From: an uncultured Alphaproteobacteria bacterium | GTDB lineage: Bacteria > Pseudomonadota > Alphaproteobacteria > HIMB59 > GCA-002718135 | NCBI GenBank assembly: GCA_902553005.1 | Contig: CACDIK010000005.1 | Span: forward strand, 1 to 58,563 | Reading direction: 5' to 3' | DNA length: 58,563 nt | Translations under genes and position numbers: made by a program | Notes under the pieces: generated by a model | The model's database searches: none | The model's input: the letters and a program-made list of their open reading frames with translations, nothing else | What the model was told of the DNA's origin: nothing | Shown here: one piece after another, positions 18,268 through 27,218 of the stretch | How the letters are laid out: each line of letters begins with the position of its first letter | Numbering within the stretch: the first letter of the stretch is position 1

Positions 18268-20325
18268 ATGGACAAGATAATAAAAGTTATAAATCTGTTA
18301 AAAATTGCAATAATATTTGCGCTTGGGCTATTTAGCACAGCTGGATACTCCTTGTCTTCAGATTGGGCAATTAGTGAAAAATCAAAAGTTAGATTAATTT
18401 CACCAATGACTGCATCAAATAATAATAACCAATTAATTTTAGCCTTAGAGTATGAATTGGAAGAGGAATGGAAAACATATTGGAAATCTCCTGGAGGGGG
18501 AGGTTTTCCTCAAAAAATTATATGGAATAACTCCTCCAATGTGAAAGATATTAAAATATTATGGCCAGAGCCAATTGAATTTGAAATACTTGGTTTAAAA
18601 TCAATTGGATACAAAGATAAAGTTATCTTTCCTTTGATTGTAGATATTGAAGATAATAAAAAACAAACAGATTTAAATTTAAATATAAATTATTTAGTTT
18701 GTAGAGATGTTTGTATTCCTGGTAATGCAGATATATTTTTAAACTTACCATCTGGAGATGGAGCGTACACAGATTATTTTTTTGAAATTGAAAAAGTTTT
18801 ATCTACTACCTTAAATAATAATATTGATTTTACACCTATTTCTAATTTTTCATTTAAAGCTATTGAAAATAGTAATAATGTTATTTTTGATATAGAAATA
18901 TCAACAAATTCTTTTTTTGATAATCCAAAAATTTTTATACACACACCATTTGGACTACCTGTTGTAGAACAAATAAATAATTATTCCCTTGATTTTCAAA
19001 AACTTAACACCTCTTTATATTACAGTGCCGATCAATTTAATGAAAAAAAATTTCCAATAGAAATATTTTTTTATGACAATAATCACAGTTTTAAAGTTGA
19101 AAAAAAAGTAGAAATTGAAAATGTAGATAAAAATATTTCAATAAACAATAGTCTTATATACTTACTCTTAATTTCACTATTAGGCGGATTTATTTTGAAT
19201 CTTATGCCATGCGTATTTCCTGTATTATCGTTAAAATTATTATCTGTAATTAATTCTGAAGATAAAAAGATAAAAAGTAGTTTTTTTATAACTGTATTGG
19301 GTATTATTACTTCTTTTCTTATACTTGGTGTATTTTTTGCTTTACTGAAACAGATCAATATTTCAATTTCTTGGGGTATGCAATTTCAAGAACCATACTT
19401 TTTAATGTTCATTTTAATGATTATATCAATGTTCTTCTTGAACACACTAGGCCTTTTTCAAATAAATTTACCAAGTTTTTTACATTCATCTAATATTTTA
19501 AATTCAGGAAATAATTTTTATACAAAGAATTTTTTTAATGGTTTTTTTGCTACACTACTTGCTACTCCATGTTCTGCACCTTATTTAGGAACAGCTGTCA
19601 CAGCTGCATTTACTCAATCAACAACATATTTATTTTTAATATTCTGTTTTATGGGTATAGGGATGAGCTTACCTTATTTGTTTGTAGCTTTTTTTCCAGG
19701 CCTAATTTCCTTTTTACCTCGATCTGGAAAATGGATGATTTATTTTAAATATTTTCTATCTATTTTATTATTAATAACAATAGTTTGGCTTTTAAGTATA
19801 TTAAATAATTATTTTAATTATTTTTTTATAGTTACATTTACTGTTTTATTAATCTTAATATCAGCAATTCTAAAATTTAGAATTTACCAAATTCCCTTAA
19901 TTATTTCTTTAATAATTATTTTCTTTTTAACACCATATATAAATTCTTTTCAAAAAATTAATGAAGAAAACTATAAAAATAACAATTGGCTAGATTTTAA
20001 TGCTAAAAATATTCCTGAAATAATAGCTAATAATGAAATTGTTTTTTTAGATATAACTGCTGATTGGTGCATTACCTGTAAGTTTAATAAAATCAATGTC
20101 TTAAATTCAAAAACAATTTCAGATTTTTTTGATTCACAAGCAGTGACATTGATAAAAGCTGATTGGACACAACCAAATGAAAAAATAAATAAATTTTTAA
20201 AAAAATATAATAAATTTGGCATACCATTTAATGCCTTTTACTCTTCAAAGTTTCCTGAAGGCATAGTAATGAGTGAAATATTGACCGAGAAACAAATATT
20301 TGAAACATATAATAAAGTTAAATAA
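18268..20325 (+). CDS. DsbD-like thiol:disulfide interchange protein
   Basis: A three-part membrane protein of 685 residues that moves reducing equivalents from cytoplasmic thioredoxin to the periplasm. After a signal segment, the periplasmic DsbD-alpha/DsbC-like domain contains the cysteine pair in VCRDVCIPGNAD (about residue 150). The central membrane domain carries the paired cysteines in NLMPCVFPVLSLK and ATPCSAPYLGTAVTAAF. The C-terminal thioredoxin-like domain has DITADWCITCKFN (about residue 598). This order fits ScsB/DsbD proteins of alphaproteobacteria. A peroxiredoxin follows after five bases, which suggests a joint role in thiol redox defence. Confidence 0.93.
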   Translation: MDKIIKVINLLKIAIIFALGLFSTAGYSLSSDWAISEKSKVRLISPMTASNNNNQLILALEYELEEEWKTYWKSPGGGGFPQKIIWNNSSNVKDIKILWPEPIEFEILGLKSIGYKDKVIFPLIVDIEDNKKQTDLNLNINYLVCRDVCIPGNADIFLNLPSGDGAYTDYFFEIEKVLSTTLNNNIDFTPISNFSFKAIENSNNVIFDIEISTNSFFDNPKIFIHTPFGLPVVEQINNYSLDFQKLNTSLYYSADQFNEKKFPIEIFFYDNNHSFKVEKKVEIENVDKNISINNSLIYLLLISLLGGFILNLMPCVFPVLSLKLLSVINSEDKKIKSSFFITVLGIITSFLILGVFFALLKQINISISWGMQFQEPYFLMFILMIISMFFLNTLGLFQINLPSFLHSSNILNSGNNFYTKNFFNGFFATLLATPCSAPYLGTAVTAAFTQSTTYLFLIFCFMGIGMSLPYLFVAFFPGLISFLPRSGKWMIYFKYFLSILLLITIVWLLSILNNYFNYFFIVTFTVLLILISAILKFRIYQIPLIISLIIIFFLTPYINSFQKINEENYKNNNWLDFNAKNIPEIIANNEIVFLDITADWCITCKFNKINVLNSKTISDFFDSQAVTLIKADWTQPNEKINKFLKKYNKFGIPFNAFYSSKFPEGIVMSEILTEKQIFETYNKVK

Positions 20326-20330
20326 AAAAC

Positions 20331-20795
20331 ATGATTATTGATGATTTTAAAGTACCTATTATTAAAAAAGGTGTTTCATCAGTTTCTTCATTAAAAAATG
20401 AATTTATAAATAAAAAAATTATCCTATTTGGTGTGCCAGGAGCATTTACGCCAACTTGTTCTGAGAAACATCTTCCAGGTTATATAAAATTGTATAATTC
20501 ATTTATAAATAAAAAAATTGATGGAATTTATTGTCTCTCTGTAAACGATGAGCATGTTATGAAATCTTGGTTATTGAGTTATACAGATGGAGAAAAGATC
20601 AATGGAATTGCAGATGGAAATGCTGAGATTACAAAATATTTTAACTTGATATCTGATAAGACAAAAAATTACATGGGCTTTAGGTGCCGAAGATTTGCCA
20701 TGATAATTGAAAATAATGTAGTTATAAAAAAATTTATTGAAAATAATGGCGAATACCAAGTAAGTTCAGCTGAATATATTTTAGAAAAAATTTAA
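20331..20795 (+). CDS. Peroxiredoxin (Prx5/AhpE-like, atypical 2-Cys or 1-Cys)
   Basis: This 154-residue peroxidase reduces hydrogen peroxide and organic peroxides. The peroxidatic cysteine is in the signature GVPGAFTPTCSEKHLPGY (about residue 43), typical of the Prx5 subfamily. A second cysteine lies in MGFRCRRFAMI (about residue 121), but the usual resolving position is uncertain. It is co-directional with the DsbD-like gene with a five-base gap and converges on the ABC importer genes, leaving 18 bases between the stops. Confidence 0.93.
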   Translation: MIIDDFKVPIIKKGVSSVSSLKNEFINKKIILFGVPGAFTPTCSEKHLPGYIKLYNSFINKKIDGIYCLSVNDEHVMKSWLLSYTDGEKINGIADGNAEITKYFNLISDKTKNYMGFRCRRFAMIIENNVVIKKFIENNGEYQVSSAEYILEKI

Positions 20796-20813
20796 CTTTT
20801 TAATTTAATAACT

Positions 20814-21791
20814 TTAACTTTTTCTTCTTTGAATTAAAGCGTAAACTGTTACTGCAACAGTGATCATCAAACCATTAATAAATTTAACATAAAACCCAGA
20901 CAACCCTAAAGCAACTATTCCTGACTCTAATGAACCTATAATTAAAACACCTATGAATGTTCCAAAAATAGTACCTCTACCACCAAAAACTGAAGTTCCT
21001 CCAACAAAGACAGCTGCTAATGTTGTTAACATTAACCCCTCACCTTGTGTAGGCCAGAAATATAACATTTCATACATTGTAAAAATTCCTGCTAAAGCGG
21101 AGAAAAATCCTAATTGAACAAAAGCAATAATTTTTACATTGTCGACATTAATTCCCATCATTTGTGCGCTTGCTTTGTTATCACCTACAAAGTGGATATG
21201 ATTTCCAAATTTATGGTATCGATAAACCCATTGCATCAATCCAGTTAATACAATGAACCAAATAAATTGCATTGGAATTTTTCCAAATAATTTTTCAACA
21301 AATATCATATGATGCCAGGTGCCATCCGCTACATCGACAATTGCAATACCGCTACCTTGGGAAATTACATTAACTAATCCACGCCAAAAAAATAATGTAC
21401 CTATAGTAGCAACTATTGAAGGTATACCAATTTTAGTAACAAGTAACCCATTTACTAATCCAGCAAACATTCCAAGTGAAGTTGCCAAAATAAATGCTAT
21501 AAAGAAGTTACCATCGGTCGATGTCATTATAATTCCAAATATGAGAGATGTAATTCCAACTATAGATGGAAATGATAAATCAATTTCACCTAGTGTAACA
21601 ACAAATGTTGCTGATATAGCAATAATTCCAAAAAAAGGCATTGATTGCATAAAAGCTCTATAAATAGGAAATCTTGTAAATACATGTGGAGCGCCAAGAA
21701 AATAAATTAAGAAAAGTACTACGGCAATTATTGTAATACTAATTTCAAGTTTGTGAGTTTTTACAAAATAACTATTTAATAAATTATTCAT
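20814..21791 (-). CDS. Ribose-type sugar ABC transporter permease
   Basis: The 325-residue membrane protein belongs to the CUT2 (ribose/xylose) permease family, with about ten helices. Recognisable blocks are FVVTLGEIDLSFPSIVGITS, GLLVTKIGIPSIVATIGTLFFWRG and the C-terminal AAVFVGGTSVFGGRGTIFGTFIGVLIIGSLESGI-type region. It is the third gene of a minus-strand operon reading binding protein, ATPase, permease; the ATPase stop and its start abut. There is only one permease gene, so the transporter is presumably a homodimer. Confidence 0.93.
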   Translation of the reverse strand: MNNLLNSYFVKTHKLEISITIIAVVLFLIYFLGAPHVFTRFPIYRAFMQSMPFFGIIAISATFVVTLGEIDLSFPSIVGITSLIFGIIMTSTDGNFFIAFILATSLGMFAGLVNGLLVTKIGIPSIVATIGTLFFWRGLVNVISQGSGIAIVDVADGTWHHMIFVEKLFGKIPMQFIWFIVLTGLMQWVYRYHKFGNHIHFVGDNKASAQMMGINVDNVKIIAFVQLGFFSALAGIFTMYEMLYFWPTQGEGLMLTTLAAVFVGGTSVFGGRGTIFGTFIGVLIIGSLESGIVALGLSGFYVKFINGLMITVAVTVYALIQRRKS

Positions 21792-22559
21792 TTAATCTTC
21801 CACTTTTATTTTTCCTGATTCATGAAGTTGAATCATTCTTTGAACAAGTTCCTCTCTTGAAATATCTTCTTTATTAAATTCCCCAACAACCTCACCTCTA
21901 TCTAAAATAATAAATCTATCTGCAGCTCCATATACGTGTATAATATTATGATCGATAAATATTGCAGATTTGTTTTCATTCTTTAAACCTTTTACAAAAT
22001 TAAGAACTTTTTCTGTTTCTTGTATCGATAATCCCATTGTTGGTTCATCTAATACGATTAAATCAGAATTAAAATACAATGATCTACCGAAAGCTACACC
22101 TTGTTTTTCACCACCAGACAGTCCCATTACTTGAGAGTCAACTGTTATAGCTTTTGAAGTAAAGCCTATATAGTCGCGTAAAATTTTTTCTGCTTCTTTT
22201 CTTTGTTTTTTTATATCCAAAAAACCAATTGAATTTGTAATTTCTCTTCCTGCAAAGATATTTCTGTATAATTCTTGCTGATCACATAATGCTCTTTCTT
22301 GATATACTGCTTCAATCCCCATTTTTCTTGATTGAGCAACTGATTTAATTTGTACTTCTTTTTCTTTAAAAAAAACTTTTCCCGAGTTTGGACTATGAAC
22401 TCCAGTTATAACTTTAATAAGTGTAGATTTTCCTGCTCCGTTATCACCGATTAAAGCTACTACTTCACCTTTGTTTATTTTGATATTCACATCTTTTAAA
22501 ACTTTTACGTTTCCAAAGTTTTTGTAAATATTTTGTAATTTTAAGAGTTCTTCAGCCAT
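21792..22559 (-). CDS. Sugar ABC transporter ATP-binding protein, single domain
   Basis: ATPase of the ribose-type importer. At 255 residues it has one nucleotide-binding domain, unlike the usual tandem ~500-residue CUT2 ATPases; FrcA of rhizobial fructose importers has the same form. Walker A is GDNGAGKSTLIKV (about residues 37-49), the signature LSGGEKQGVAFGR (about 148), and Walker B LIVLDEPTMGLS (about 168) with the switch His in IFIDHNI. A strong hairpin separates it from the upstream binding-protein gene, so it may be expressed at a lower level. Confidence 0.94.
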   Translation of the reverse strand: MAEELLKLQNIYKNFGNVKVLKDVNIKINKGEVVALIGDNGAGKSTLIKVITGVHSPNSGKVFFKEKEVQIKSVAQSRKMGIEAVYQERALCDQQELYRNIFAGREITNSIGFLDIKKQRKEAEKILRDYIGFTSKAITVDSQVMGLSGGEKQGVAFGRSLYFNSDLIVLDEPTMGLSIQETEKVLNFVKGLKNENKSAIFIDHNIIHVYGAADRFIILDRGEVVGEFNKEDISREELVQRMIQLHESGKIKVED

Positions 22560-22568
22560 AAAAATAAA

Positions 22569-22591
22569 CCTGCCTTATAAAATAAGGCAGG
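22569..22591 (-). terminator. Intercistronic hairpin with T-run between binding-protein and ATPase genes
   Basis: CCTGCCTTAT and ATAAGGCAGG pair perfectly over 10 bp around a three-base loop. On the minus-strand transcript the stem lies 15 bases after the binding-protein stop and is directly followed by TTTATTTTT and then the ATPase ATG. This looks like a partial intrinsic terminator or a 3' stabilising hairpin that raises binding-protein mRNA relative to the membrane components. Confidence 0.75.
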
Positions 22592-22605
22592 CTATAATAT
22601 TTAAT

Positions 22606-23586
22606 TTATCTGATTTGTACTGCTGCTAATGGAGCAACAGCATCAACGTTATCAGCTGTAACAAATGCAGCACCAGTATCCATTGCTAATCCAGCCATTC
22701 CATATTTTGTACTTAGGAATAACTGAACAATTGGCATATATCCTTGGATAAATGGTTGTTGATCAATTACAACGTCAATGTATCCAGAATTAATTCCGTC
22801 AACAATTGGAGCTGATAAATCAAATCCAGCACCACATACTTCTTCAGTACCATGACCTGCAGCCTTCATATATGTTGGTAAACTTGCAGTTAATCCACCA
22901 TGATCTGTAATAGCCATTTTGATATCAGGATTTGCACTATAAGTAGCAACGTACATAGGAGTTCCTTGAGATGCATCTGAGTTTACATTGTCAGGAATTT
23001 CTTGATAAACTACTTCAACACCTGCTGCTTCAACACCAGCTATTGCACCTTTAGTTCTTTCTCCTCTGTTTGGCATACTTGCAAGACCCCAGATAAAAGC
23101 TTTATCTCCAGCTTGTAGACCACAAACTTCAACAGCTTTTTTACCTAGATTAAATCCAGCATCGAATAGATCTGCACCTGCATAACCAAATCCTTCAGTT
23201 TTATATTCTGATTCAAGATCAGGAAGAGGTGTATTCATAGTAGTAATTACTATACCCATTTCTCTAGCTTCTTGAATGATAGGTCTCATAGCAGCGTCTC
23301 CTGGAAAACCATAGATTGCAATTCCATCAGGCTGTAAAGCAACAGCTTCTTTAAATTGTTTAATCATGATTTCTGAGTTCCACTGTGACCAGTAGTAATC
23401 TACTTCACAACCAGTGTGTTCAGCAGCAGCTACTGCACCATTGTAAACGATAGTTCCAAATGGGCCACCTTCAGGACCACCTGGGAAAAATATAAATTTC
23501 TTATCACAGCTGTAATCATTTTTTGCTACTGCTGAAGTAGATGCAAAAGCAAAAAATAAAGCAATGACAGCAAAGATTTTTTTCAT
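22606..23586 (-). CDS. Ribose-type sugar ABC transporter substrate-binding protein
   Basis: Periplasmic binding protein of 326 residues when started at the ATG at 23586, which has GGAGG five bases upstream and opens directly with the signal peptide MKKIFAVIALFFAFASTSAVA; a start at 23610 would spoil the signal. The Peripla_BP_4 fold is seen from GTIVYNGAVAAAEHTGCEV and the later PDGIAIYGFPGDAAMRPIIQEA segment. Two or more cysteine pairs are present. It is first in the importer operon and divergent from the desaturase island 190 bases away, which raises the possibility that its ligand feeds that island. The ligand is not identifiable by eye. Confidence 0.93.
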   Translation of the reverse strand: MKKIFAVIALFFAFASTSAVAKNDYSCDKKFIFFPGGPEGGPFGTIVYNGAVAAAEHTGCEVDYYWSQWNSEIMIKQFKEAVALQPDGIAIYGFPGDAAMRPIIQEAREMGIVITTMNTPLPDLESEYKTEGFGYAGADLFDAGFNLGKKAVEVCGLQAGDKAFIWGLASMPNRGERTKGAIAGVEAAGVEVVYQEIPDNVNSDASQGTPMYVATYSANPDIKMAITDHGGLTASLPTYMKAAGHGTEEVCGAGFDLSAPIVDGINSGYIDVVIDQQPFIQGYMPIVQLFLSTKYGMAGLAMDTGAAFVTADNVDAVAPLAAVQIR

Positions 23587-23776
23587 AATTCCTCCAAATA
23601 ATTTATGCATTAATTTATAAGTAAATAAATCAATAATACAATTAAATTAAAGTATTAAAGATCTTATTACAAATTAAATCCCTCTTTCTTTTGATAGATA
23701 AAATAGTCGCACTTATTTACCAATTTAAAGCAATTTTTATATTTATAAGATTATCAAAAAGTGCTATTTTTTCATT

Positions 23777-24763
23777 ATGGATGTTGATTTAGGTAAATGG
23801 TATCGTGCAAATATAGATAAAAAAGAATTCAAGCAGTTATGCAAGAAATCTGATTGGCAGGGTTTTAAGCATATGATTATTTATTTTTCATCTCTGTTTC
23901 TCTTTGGATATCTTGCGTATGTCACTTGGGGCACTTGGTGGTCATTATTATTTTTTATAATATACGGAAATATTTGGGGATGCAGCGATGCCATATGGCA
24001 TGAAACTGGTCACAGAACTGCTTTTAAATCTAAATTCTGGAATGATTTCTTTTATTATATTGCTAGTTTCATGGATAATTTTGAACCTATCAGATGGAGA
24101 TATTCTCACTATCATCATCATACTTATACTCAATTTAATGATCCTGTAGATTTTGAAATACATGTAAAAAAACCAACTGACTTGATTGTGTTTTTCTCTC
24201 ATTACATTCCATTCTCTGGTTTTATTTTCTTTAAAAATTCTCTTCAATGGGAAACTATAAAACATGCATTTGGTGTAACTACTGATGTAATGAAAGTTTG
24301 TATTCCAAAAAATGAAAGATGGAAATGTAGATTATCTGCATGGAGTCATCTTTCTATTTGGATAATTAGTATAGCTTTTTCAGTTTACTTTCAAAGTTGG
24401 CTTCCAGTTCTATATGTTTTATTGCCTAATTTTTATGGAAAGACCCTTGTTATGCTTATGGGTCTTACTCAACACGCAGGACTTAGAGAAGATAAAAGAG
24501 ACCACAGGTATACAACTAGAACAGTATATTTAAATCCAGTTTTAAGTTTTTTATATTGGCATATGGAATATCATGTTGAGCACCATATGTTCCCTCAAGT
24601 TCCCTCACATAATTTACCTAAGCTTCATGCTATGATTAAAGATCAATTACCACCTGCCAGAAAAGGTCTTCTTGGGGCTTATAAAGAAATTATTCCAGCA
24701 CTCATAAAACAAGCAAAAAATCCTGACTATCAAATTCCATTATCTGTTCCAAGCAACGCTTAG
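23777..24763 (+). CDS. Membrane fatty-acid-desaturase-family di-iron oxygenase, copy 1
   Basis: The 328-residue integral membrane protein has the three histidine boxes that bind two irons: HETGH (about residue 75), HYHHH (about 111), and HVEHH (about 271), plus TQHAGL. Four or so helices surround them. The family includes acyl desaturases and alkane or xylene-type hydroxylases that take electrons from a ferredoxin or rubredoxin. The following genes are a ferredoxin reductase and a Rieske ferredoxin, a fitting electron supply. No Shine-Dalgarno is visible before the ATG. It is a paralogue of the gene at 27219. The substrate is unknown, so it may desaturate or hydroxylate a small molecule. Confidence 0.92.
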   Translation: MDVDLGKWYRANIDKKEFKQLCKKSDWQGFKHMIIYFSSLFLFGYLAYVTWGTWWSLLFFIIYGNIWGCSDAIWHETGHRTAFKSKFWNDFFYYIASFMDNFEPIRWRYSHYHHHTYTQFNDPVDFEIHVKKPTDLIVFFSHYIPFSGFIFFKNSLQWETIKHAFGVTTDVMKVCIPKNERWKCRLSAWSHLSIWIISIAFSVYFQSWLPVLYVLLPNFYGKTLVMLMGLTQHAGLREDKRDHRYTTRTVYLNPVLSFLYWHMEYHVEHHMFPQVPSHNLPKLHAMIKDQLPPARKGLLGAYKEIIPALIKQAKNPDYQIPLSVPSNA

Positions 24764-24768
24764 ACTGA

Positions 24769-25998
24769 GTGAAAAATAACATTATAATTTTAGGTGGTGG
24801 TCAAGCCGGAATCTATGCTGCTAGAGAGATCAGACAAAATGATCCAAAATCAAATATTAAAATTTTAGGTGAAGAAAATTTATTACCATACGAAAGACCT
24901 CCTTTATCTAAAGATTTTTTGCTAGATAAAAAAAAAGCAGAAGATCTTTATTTTCATTCTAGCGACGTACTAAAAAATGAAAATATAGAATTTGAAAATA
25001 TATCAATTAATAAAGTTGATTTTGAAAATAAAAAACTTTTTGCAAAAAATGATAATGTTTACTCTTATGATAGTTTGCTTATTTCAACAGGTTCTGAAAA
25101 TAAAAAACTTACTTTAGATAATAATTTAAAGAATGATATTTATTATCTAAGAAATTTAGAAGAAGCCAAAAAAATTAAAGAAATAGTTTCAAATAAAAAT
25201 AAAATAACAATTATTGGTGGTGGTTTCATTGGCTTAGAAATTGCCTCATCTTTATCTCAGCTTCAAAAGAAAGTAATTGTTATTGAAATTGGTAATCAAC
25301 TTATGGGAAGAATTATACCCAAACAAATTGCTGATTTAGTTCAAAACACTCATATAGAACATGGAAATGAAATAATATTAAATAAACAGATAGAAAAAAT
25401 AACTAAAAAAAATGACGATTATGAAATTTTATTAAATGATAATTCTTTAATAGAAACAGATTTTATAATTGCAGGTATAGGCTCAACCCCGACTGTAAAG
25501 TTATTTGAAAATACAAATTTAAAGCTTGATAATGGTATTGTAACTAATCAATTTTGTGAAACTTCTATTAAAGATGTTTATGCAGCAGGTGACGTATCTA
25601 ATTTTTATCATCCATTCTATGAAAGAAATATGCGACTCGAGTCTTATCAACATGCACAAAATCATGGAATATGTGCTGGAAAAAATATTGCTGGAGTAAA
25701 AACAGAATACACTTCAATTCCTTGGATGTGGTCTGATCAATTTAATTTGAATCTTCAACTGACTGGTATTTGTGATGAGTATGATGAAATCATCGAAAGG
25801 GGTAATGATATTAATAATGGTGTTATTTATTTTTTCCTAAAAAATAATAAAATAAGAGGAGCATGTGGTGTTGGAGTCATAGGAAAAGTAGGTCGTGACA
25901 TTAGAATAACTTCTAAATTAACTGAGAAAGATACCATTGTAGATAAACAAATTCTCTCAGATCAAAATCTAAAATTAAATAAACTTATACAAAAATAA
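24769..25998 (+). CDS. FAD-dependent ferredoxin reductase
   Basis: The 409-residue flavoprotein belongs to the NAD(P)H:ferredoxin/rubredoxin reductase family that includes AlkT and the reductases of Rieske dioxygenases. The FAD-binding motif GGGQAGIYAA is at about residues 8-17, the NAD-binding motif IIGGGFIGLEIASSL at about 148, and the second FAD motif DVYAAGDVSNF at about 272. The start is a GTG six bases after the desaturase stop. With the Rieske ferredoxin just downstream it most likely passes NADH electrons to one or both desaturases. Confidence 0.93.
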   Translation: MKNNIIILGGGQAGIYAAREIRQNDPKSNIKILGEENLLPYERPPLSKDFLLDKKKAEDLYFHSSDVLKNENIEFENISINKVDFENKKLFAKNDNVYSYDSLLISTGSENKKLTLDNNLKNDIYYLRNLEEAKKIKEIVSNKNKITIIGGGFIGLEIASSLSQLQKKVIVIEIGNQLMGRIIPKQIADLVQNTHIEHGNEIILNKQIEKITKKNDDYEILLNDNSLIETDFIIAGIGSTPTVKLFENTNLKLDNGIVTNQFCETSIKDVYAAGDVSNFYHPFYERNMRLESYQHAQNHGICAGKNIAGVKTEYTSIPWMWSDQFNLNLQLTGICDEYDEIIERGNDINNGVIYFFLKNNKIRGACGVGVIGKVGRDIRITSKLTEKDTIVDKQILSDQNLKLNKLIQK

Positions 25999-26050
25999 CA
26001 ATTTAATTATTTTGTATTTATTTTCATAAAATAGCTATTATATACAATCT

Positions 26051-26368
26051 ATGTCTGAAGAAAATTGGATTGAAGTAGGGTCCACAGATAGTATTGAAGA
26101 AGAGGATCTCATCAGATTTGATCATCAAGATAAAACTTTTTGTGTGTATAAGCTAACAGATGGTTTTTATGCTACTGATGGAATTTGTACACACGAGGCG
26201 GTACATCTTGAAGATGGTTTAGTTATGGATGATGAAATTGAATGTCCAATGCACCAGGGAATTTTTAATATTAAATCCGGAGAAGCTTTAAGCCCACCAG
26301 CTTGTGAGGATTTAAAAACATATCCAGTTAAAGTTGATAATGACAAAATTTTCATTAAGATAGATTAA
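26051..26368 (+). CDS. Rieske-type [2Fe-2S] ferredoxin
   Basis: The 105-residue soluble protein carries the Rieske cluster motifs CTHEAVHL (Cys-x-His) and CPMHQG (Cys-x2-His), separated by about 17 residues, as in biphenyl- or naphthalene-dioxygenase ferredoxins. The N-terminus WIEVGSTDSIEEEDL is typical of the small ferredoxin form. It should shuttle single electrons from the upstream flavoprotein reductase to the di-iron oxygenases. It sits between the reductase and the PanB-like gene. Confidence 0.95.
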   Translation: MSEENWIEVGSTDSIEEEDLIRFDHQDKTFCVYKLTDGFYATDGICTHEAVHLEDGLVMDDEIECPMHQGIFNIKSGEALSPPACEDLKTYPVKVDNDKIFIKID

Positions 26369-26387
26369 ATATTTTTTTGGAGATTTT

Positions 26388-27215
26388 ATGAGTAGAAAAA
26401 AACTTACAGTTTACGATTATTTGCAATGCAAAGGTAAAAGGCAATTAAGTGTTATGTTTGTACATAATGCTGATGAAGCTGCAGCAGCTGAAGAGGCAGG
26501 CATTGACATGATTTGTACTTCTCATGATGCTCCACAATTTGGTATTTATAATTCTTTTGATGAACTTAAAAGAATTCGTGAGGCTGCGCCAACTTGCTTT
26601 ATGCAATCTGGAGGTGCAGTAAGAGTAGCTTCTGAATATGAAGCAATGAAACTATCACATAAGTATTTAGATATTGGAGCAGATGTAATCTATGGTGGTA
26701 ATTGGAGTTATAAATGGATTAGAGCATTAAGAGATGAGTATGTTCCAATTAACAGTCATGTCGGATTAGTTCCAGGAAATGCTACTTGGATTGGCGGATT
26801 TGTTGCACAAGGTAAAACTGCTGATAAGGCTATCAGAATTTTAGAACATACGCTTGAGTTACAAGAAGCGGGAGCTATCGGAGTTGAGCTTGAAGTAGTT
26901 CCTCCAAAAGTTGCAGAAGTTATTACCAAAAAAGTTGATATCATGACTCTCTCAATGGGAAGTGGTTCTGGATGTGATGGGCAGTATTTATTTGCTAATG
27001 ATGTATTAGGCTATACCCAAGGAAAAATTCCAAGACATGCGAGAATTTATAGAGATTTTAAAAAAGAATTTGCAAAATTACAAGCTGAAAGAGTTAGCGC
27101 CTTTAAAGAGTTTCACGATGATACAGTAAACAAAAAATTTAATGATCCTAAAATCACAGTTAATATCGACGAAGGTGAATTTGAAAAATTTCTAAAACTT
27201 TCAGAAAAATTTTGA
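26388..27215 (+). CDS. Atypical PanB-like (ketopantoate hydroxymethyltransferase family) protein
   Basis: The 275-residue protein shares the PanB/phosphoenolpyruvate-mutase TIM-barrel layout: SHVGLVPGNATWIGGFVAQGK (about residues 123-143), LEVVPPKVAEVITKKVDIMTLSMG (about 166-190), and CDGQYLFANDVLGY (about 194-208). By hand alignment from memory, the PanB His of GHxGLxPQ and the Glu of LExVP are kept. The metal-binding Asp of VGDS is not (here CTSHDAPQFG), nor is the second Asp, nor the Lys/Glu of VKIEGG (here VIYGGNW). It is probably not housekeeping PanB. True PanB uses 5,10-methylene-tetrahydrofolate; here the family may act on another oxo acid, perhaps in the cleavage direction. It is embedded among oxygenase genes. 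Confidence 0.8.
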   Translation: MSRKKLTVYDYLQCKGKRQLSVMFVHNADEAAAAEEAGIDMICTSHDAPQFGIYNSFDELKRIREAAPTCFMQSGGAVRVASEYEAMKLSHKYLDIGADVIYGGNWSYKWIRALRDEYVPINSHVGLVPGNATWIGGFVAQGKTADKAIRILEHTLELQEAGAIGVELEVVPPKVAEVITKKVDIMTLSMGSGSGCDGQYLFANDVLGYTQGKIPRHARIYRDFKKEFAKLQAERVSAFKEFHDDTVNKKFNDPKITVNIDEGEFEKFLKLSEKF

Positions 27216-27218
27216 TAA

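Noticed and set aside
26388-27215. Housekeeping ketopantoate hydroxymethyltransferase panB
   Set aside because: Key metal and substrate residues appear changed, no panC is near, and the gene is embedded in an oxygenase operon.
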